Shown piece by piece: positions 14,775-18,673 of a DNA stretch of 18,673 nt (positions are counted from its first letter, which is position 1; every line of letters starts with the position of its first letter). The position numbers and the translations under genes are program-made. Below the pieces are notes generated by a model, which was given only the letters and a program-made list of their open reading frames with translations, was not told the DNA's origin and did no database searches. This stretch comes from Terrisporobacter othiniensis (GTDB lineage: Bacteria > Bacillota > Clostridia > Peptostreptococcales > Peptostreptococcaceae): the NCBI RefSeq assembly GCF_000808015.1, contig NZ_JWHR01000007.1, positions 1 through 18,673 on the forward strand, given 5' to 3'.

Positions 14775-14803
14775 ATATTATAAGAAATATTACTAATTGT
14801 CAA
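14775..14803 (-). promoter_or_regulatory. Promoter of the hom leader
   Basis: TTGACA (14798-14803) on the minus strand is followed by TATAAT after 15 bases (14777-14782) or TAATAT after 17 (14775-14780). Either places transcription start just upstream of the distal T-box. No other good promoter is seen between the two T-boxes, so they are probably on one transcript. Confidence 0.7.
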
Positions 14804-14837
14804 GGTATTTTTTATTTTTTTAATCTATATAATATAT

Positions 14838-14862
14838 TAAAAATTATTGTAAAATGTTACAA
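14838..14862 (-). terminator. Weak hairpin after the YihY-family gene
   Basis: TTGTAA (14847-14852) and TTACAA (14857-14862) form a 6-bp stem with a 4-base loop. On the minus strand it is followed by TAATTTTTAA. It is short but rightly placed just beyond the stop codon. Confidence 0.4.
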
Positions 14863-14864
14863 AT

Positions 14865-15710
14865 TTATCTTATACTTCTTTTATATAGCCTAGCATTTAT
14901 TTCGCATCCAATTAAAATAGTCCAACTACTTAAATAAACCCAAGTCATTAGCACTATAATGCCACCTAAACTCCCATAAATAATATCGTATCTTGCAAAG
15001 TTATTTGAATAAAATGAATAACAAAAAGATGCTATTAACCAACATAAGGTCGATACTATAGCTCCAGGTAGTACTTGTTTAAAAGATAATTTTTTATTCG
15101 GAGTAAATCTATAAAGATTCATTAAAATTATGATAACAGTTATAACTCCAACTATATATCTACATAAATTCCAAATATACATAAAATATTGATCTAGACC
15201 GATTAAGTTAAATAAAAATGAGCCCAATTCTTCGCCAAATACTAAAAATATCATAGATGTAAAAATCAATACTACTATCATAATTACAAATACTAAAGAT
15301 ATAAATAATACCTCAAAATATGGTCTTGTTTCTCTAATATTATAAGATCGATTCATACCTCTAATCAGTGATAAAACTGCCCTAGACATGGTATACATAG
15401 CTAGAATAAAACTTAATATTAAAAAGCTAAAACTTCTATTTTCTATTGCAGATTGTATTAATGATGATACTATATTAAAAGCACTTAATGGTAGTATTTT
15501 TTTCAATAAAAATATATATTTACTTAGCTTAATTATAGGAGTATAAACTACTAAACTTATAGTAAATATTAAAAAAGGAAAGAAAGATAATAATAAGTAA
15601 AATGACATTTCAGCTGCTTTAGAGTTTATCTCTCTATAATTAGAATATTCCATAAGAAATTTTATTTTCTTACTATAAGTTTGAATTCTACGATTAAATT
15701 TATTATTCAT
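14865..15710 (-). CDS. YihY/BrkB-family membrane protein
   Basis: A 281-residue inner-membrane protein of the YihY/virulence-factor-BrkB family, often annotated as ribonuclease BN in error. Six membrane segments can be read at roughly 34-56, 93-113, 134-158, 183-200, 212-232 and 244-268. The conserved GSLGGIIVLMTWVYLSSW (246-263) with a following Glu (CEINA) is the family's C-terminal signature. Its transport or envelope role is not established. The ATG is well placed behind AGGAGGGA. It is a single gene, separated from hom by the hom promoter and from pgcA by a terminator. Confidence 0.92.
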   Translation of the reverse strand: MNNKFNRRIQTYSKKIKFLMEYSNYREINSKAAEMSFYLLLSFFPFLIFTISLVVYTPIIKLSKYIFLLKKILPLSAFNIVSSLIQSAIENRSFSFLILSFILAMYTMSRAVLSLIRGMNRSYNIRETRPYFEVLFISLVFVIMIVVLIFTSMIFLVFGEELGSFLFNLIGLDQYFMYIWNLCRYIVGVITVIIILMNLYRFTPNKKLSFKQVLPGAIVSTLCWLIASFCYSFYSNNFARYDIIYGSLGGIIVLMTWVYLSSWTILIGCEINARLYKRSIR

Positions 15711-16012
15711 TTTATCCCTCCTATCCTATATATTTGTATTTACTTTATTTTACTACAATTACAAATATAGTATTATTATGTCCGTTTAAATATTTAATTT
15801 ATACTTAATACTCTATATGTCTGATGCCTCATATTCCGTATTATCATATATATTATAGACCTTACTATACTTATACCAATTCCGCTTTCAAAAACAAAAA
15901 AGTAATGCTTTTTTGATATTTTATAATCAATAACCATTACTTTTTTAATATCTATAAAAATCATGCTCAACATAAATATGTTTGTTGTATCATAATCATA
16001 ATTATATTTTTA
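15711..16012. other. Spacer between pgcA and the YihY-family gene
   Basis: It must hold the YihY-gene promoter, but I see no clear -35/-10 pair. ATATTTGTA (15730-15738) and TACAAATAT (15760-15768) are 9-base inverted repeats with a 21-base gap, lying 20-60 bases before the start codon; they may be an operator or a leader hairpin. The pgcA terminator is at 15896-15946. Confidence 0.5.
15896..15946. terminator. Bidirectional terminator downstream of pgcA
   Basis: AAAAAAGTAATG (15896-15907) and CATTACTTTTTT (15935-15946) pair perfectly over 12 bases with a 27-base loop and flanking A and T runs. It lies about 65 bases past the pgcA stop on the minus strand. Confidence 0.75.
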
Positions 16013-17710
16013 TTACATTAATTTGTTTAATATTTCATTTATACTTAATTTAATTCCATCTACTTTTTTATCGCACTCAGATTTATCTTTCCCTTTTACT
16101 GCCACATAGAATTTAAGTTTTGGCTCAGTTCCAGAAGGTCTAACTGCAACCCAAGATTCATCTTCTAAGAAATATTTCAATACATTCGACTTTGGTAAAT
16201 TATCTATACCATTTGCAAAATCTTTTACTTCCACAACTTTCTTATCATTTATAGTTTTTATATCATTATTTCTGAAATAAGATATTATTTCCTGTATCTT
16301 TTCTAACCCTTCTATTCCTGCTAAAGTTAAAGATATAGTTTCTTCTTTAAAGTATCTATATTTCTTGTATAACTCTTGTAATCCTTCATATAAGCTCATA
16401 CCTTTTGAGTAATAATATGCAGCCATTTCAGATATTAATAATGATGCAACCACTCCATCTTTATCTCTTGCGTGAGTTCCAACTAAGTAACCATAACTTT
16501 CTTCGTATCCAAATAAATAAGTCTTGTCATTGTTCTCTTCGAATGATTTTATCTTCTCACCTATAAATTTGAATCCTGTAAGCACATTCATAACTTCCAC
16601 ATTATTTGCCTTAGCTATATCTGCACCAAATTCAGAAGTAACTATAGTTTTTATAAGTACTGAATTGTCTTTTAATTTATTTTCTTCTTTTTGACCTTCT
16701 ATTATATAATTTGTTAACATTCCACCTATTTGGTTTCCTGTAAGAAGTGCATAATCCCCACTAGTAGTTTTTACAGCAACCCCCACTCTATCACAGTCTG
16801 GATCTGTTGCTATTACTAAATTAGCCCCTTCTTTTTTAGCAAGTTCTATTCCTCTAGTTAATGCTTTTTGGTCTTCTGGGTTTGGATACTCAACTCCAGC
16901 AAAGTTTGGATCTGGCATTTCTTCTTCTTTTACAACAAGAACATTTTCAAATCCAGCTTCTTTTAGTGCTCTTTTTACAGGTACATTTCCAGTTCCACAA
17001 AGTGGTGTATAAACTATTTTAAATTCTTTTCCCACATTTTTTATTAAATCTTTTCTGATTACTTGTTTTTTAACCGCTTCAATAAAATCAGTATCTTGTT
17101 TTTCATCTAACATTATTACTAGATCTTTATTTTCTTCAGTCAATGTTGGAATTGTTGAATAATCTTCTATAGAATTTATTTCTTCAGTTATAGCATTTGC
17201 TATTTCTGGCATTACTTGTGCCCCATCTTCCCAATATACTTTGTATCCGTTATATTCTGGTGGATTGTGACTTGCAGTTATAACTATACCTGCTATTGCT
17301 TTTAGGTTTCTTACTGCGAAAGAAAGTTCTGGTGTAGTTCTTAAGCTATCAAATATATAAGCTTTTATGCCACAAGCAGCTAAAGTATTTGCAGACTCTA
17401 AGCAAAATTCTCTAGACATAAATCTATTATCATGAGCTATAACTACTCCTCTTTCCTGCTCTTCTTTAGTCGTATTTTTTAATATGTAGTTAGCTAGTCC
17501 AAAAGTAGCTCTTCTAACAGTATATATGTTTATTCTATTAGTTCCTGCTGCTATTACCCCTCTAAGCCCCGCTGTTCCAAACTCTAAATTTTTATAGAAT
17601 CTATCTTCTATTTCCTTCTCATTCTCTTTTAAATTAATTAATTCTTCTCTAGTCTTTTCATCAAAATATTTATTGCTTATCCAACTATTATATTTGTTAC
17701 TATATGACAT
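16013..17710 (-). CDS. pgcA: Phosphoglucomutase (alpha-D-phosphohexomutase family)
   Basis: This cytosolic enzyme interconverts glucose 1-phosphate and glucose 6-phosphate, feeding UDP-glucose, glycolipid and wall-polymer synthesis; some members also act on mannose phosphates. The 565 residues match Bacillus PgcA. Domain marks appear in order: GTAGLRG (45-51), the active-site TASHNPPEYNGYK with phosphoserine Ser147, the magnesium loop DPDCDR (Asp303, Asp305, Asp307), the sugar-binding EESYGY (403-408) and the phosphate-binding RPSGTEPK (524-531). The ATG lies behind AAGGAG. It stands alone between terminators. Confidence 0.95.
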   Translation of the reverse strand: MSYSNKYNSWISNKYFDEKTREELINLKENEKEIEDRFYKNLEFGTAGLRGVIAAGTNRINIYTVRRATFGLANYILKNTTKEEQERGVVIAHDNRFMSREFCLESANTLAACGIKAYIFDSLRTTPELSFAVRNLKAIAGIVITASHNPPEYNGYKVYWEDGAQVMPEIANAITEEINSIEDYSTIPTLTEENKDLVIMLDEKQDTDFIEAVKKQVIRKDLIKNVGKEFKIVYTPLCGTGNVPVKRALKEAGFENVLVVKEEEMPDPNFAGVEYPNPEDQKALTRGIELAKKEGANLVIATDPDCDRVGVAVKTTSGDYALLTGNQIGGMLTNYIIEGQKEENKLKDNSVLIKTIVTSEFGADIAKANNVEVMNVLTGFKFIGEKIKSFEENNDKTYLFGYEESYGYLVGTHARDKDGVVASLLISEMAAYYYSKGMSLYEGLQELYKKYRYFKEETISLTLAGIEGLEKIQEIISYFRNNDIKTINDKKVVEVKDFANGIDNLPKSNVLKYFLEDESWVAVRPSGTEPKLKFYVAVKGKDKSECDKKVDGIKLSINEILNKLM

Positions 17711-17753
17711 CTAAAATACTCCTTTATCTTTTTACTTTTTATTCATACTATAT

Positions 17754-17782
17754 ATTTTATCCTTATTTTTATATTTAGTAAA
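17754..17782 (-). promoter_or_regulatory. Possible promoter of pgcA
   Basis: On the minus strand TTTACT (17777-17782), 17 bases and TAAAAT (17754-17759) fit a sigma-A promoter moderately well about 45 bases before the start codon. The region is very AT-rich, so chance matches are likely. Confidence 0.4.
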
Positions 17783-17817
17783 TATGAAGCATTAATTTAT
17801 AAAATATTTTTTCCTAC

Positions 17818-17863
17818 AAAATAAAAAAGTATTAGATCAAGTTTTATCTCGACCTAACACTTT
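17818..17863 (-). terminator. Terminator of the G5/3D protein gene
   Basis: AAAGTATTAGATC (17826-17838) and GACCTAACACTTT (17851-17863) pair on the minus-strand RNA with two G-U pairs, followed by a T-rich tail (17818-17825). It begins four bases after the stop codon. Confidence 0.78.
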
Positions 17864-17866
17864 AAT

Positions 17867-18673
17867 TTATCCAACTATATAAATATCTATATTTCTTACT
17901 CCCCAACTATAGCAAGCAGAAGAGCTATTCATAAATATATCTATTCTATTTCCTTTTATTCCACCACCGCAGTCTTCTGCTACAAATGTCATATTAAATT
18001 TAGGTATATATACCTTTGTTCCATAAGGTATTATTCTGGGGTCAACTGCAATAGTCCCCCATCTTGGACGTGTTCCAGTAGAAGTAATACTATCACCACT
18101 ATACGCAGTAGCAGATACTATCATTTTATCGCCTTTAATGTTAGAGTTATGGTTTGATATTGATAACTTTTGTGATGAATTTACAGAACTAGCCATATAA
18201 CTTGTATCTGTTCCTTTTATAACTACCTTATTGACAGGCTCTTCTCTTATTATTTCTTTACTTGCTACCCTTGATACCAACTTACCATCATGATATACTT
18301 CTTCATATATTATAGTTTTTCTTCCGTCTTTTCCTTCTTGAGTAACTTTTATAACTCCTTTTGGTAAAGAATTATCCTCTTTAACCTTAGTTTTATATGC
18401 TATTCTTGAATGCTCACTAACAGTAATTTGTTGCACATATGTAATTTTTATATCCATATAATCTTTCAACTTACTATTAACACTAGGATATATAATATCA
18501 TCTTCATCATAATATATATTATTTTCACTTAACAGTTCTTTCACTGTCTTGCAATAAGAATCTACAGTTATTTTTTCACCATCAACTTGTAAAACTATTT
18601 GTTCTTTTTTAAATACAAAATATGATGTAAGAAGAACACAAAAAGTTACAGTAATTAACAAACTCCTTAAAAT
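17867..18673 (-). CDS. YabE-like cell-wall protein with G5 and 3D domains, 5' end cut
   Basis: The frame stays open to the window edge (268 residues seen). It begins with a membrane anchor or signal segment (LLITVTFCVLLTSYFVF), then a DUF348-type domain (VLQVDGEKITVDSYCKTV), a G5 domain (about ITVSEHSRIAYKTKV to VVIKGT), a Ser/Asn-rich linker and a C-terminal 3D domain. The three aspartates that name the 3D domain are in AVDPR, AEDCGGG and RIDIF. This architecture is that of Firmicute YabE/resuscitation-factor-like proteins, which probably cleave or remodel peptidoglycan outside the membrane. A TTG at 18661 has an AAGGAG one base upstream, too close for a normal start, so the true start is probably outside the window. 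Confidence 0.9.
   Translation of the reverse strand: MLRSLLITVTFCVLLTSYFVFKKEQIVLQVDGEKITVDSYCKTVKELLSENNIYYDEDDIIYPSVNSKLKDYMDIKITYVQQITVSEHSRIAYKTKVKEDNSLPKGVIKVTQEGKDGRKTIIYEEVYHDGKLVSRVASKEIIREEPVNKVVIKGTDTSYMASSVNSSQKLSISNHNSNIKGDKMIVSATAYSGDSITSTGTRPRWGTIAVDPRIIPYGTKVYIPKFNMTFVAEDCGGGIKGNRIDIFMNSSSACYSWGVRNIDIYIVG

Overview
The window is AT-rich Firmicute DNA. Strong Shine-Dalgarno sequences (AGGAGG, GGGGGA), TTG and GTG starts, three T-box leaders, a pyridine-nucleotide-independent type of thioredoxin reductase and an RclA-like flavoprotein point to an anaerobic clostridium, perhaps of the Peptostreptococcaceae; I cannot name a species. Nearly every gene lies on the minus strand. Only two small genes of unknown function (1558-2166 and 9362-9724) are on the plus strand.

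Layout, left to right. 1-185: two terminator hairpins. 186-1220: a GapB-like glyceraldehyde-3-phosphate dehydrogenase whose cofactor pocket looks NADP-tolerant. It is divergent from an unknown 202-residue protein, and a 20-bp perfect palindrome lies between them. 2246-3922: a short FmdE-domain protein behind an isolated histidinol-dehydrogenase homologue with its own sigma-A-type promoter. 4138-8781: the leucine operon, transcribed leuA-leuC-leuD-leuB. It is preceded by a T-box leader with a leucine (CUU) specifier and a clear promoter, so leucine synthesis should respond to uncharged tRNA-Leu. 9362-9724: an unknown 120-residue protein followed by a strong hairpin terminator. 9938-11151: a decayed RclA-type flavoprotein with at least five lesions. 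11267-12148: a thioredoxin-reductase-like flavoprotein with the CATC redox centre but without usual NADPH motifs, as in the ferredoxin-dependent clostridial family (FFTR). 12149-12985: a stretch with no intact gene. 12986-14191: homoserine dehydrogenase behind two tandem, nearly duplicate threonine (ACU) T-boxes. 14865-15710: a YihY/BrkB membrane protein. 16013-17710: phosphoglucomutase. 17867-18673: a cell-wall protein with G5 and 3D domains, cut by the window edge.

The genes fall into independent units: amino-acid synthesis controlled by tRNA charging (leu, hom), central sugar metabolism (gap, pgcA), a redox pair and cell-envelope genes. The most notable pattern is that the RclA-like pseudogene and the thioredoxin-reductase-like gene carry almost the same operator-plus-promoter block: a 24-base block with two differences that contains a GTTAC-type site and most of the -35, then 17 bp, then TATATT. 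They appear to have belonged to one redox regulon even though one target is now broken. I found no clear CRISPR array, prophage, insertion sequence or tRNA/rRNA gene.
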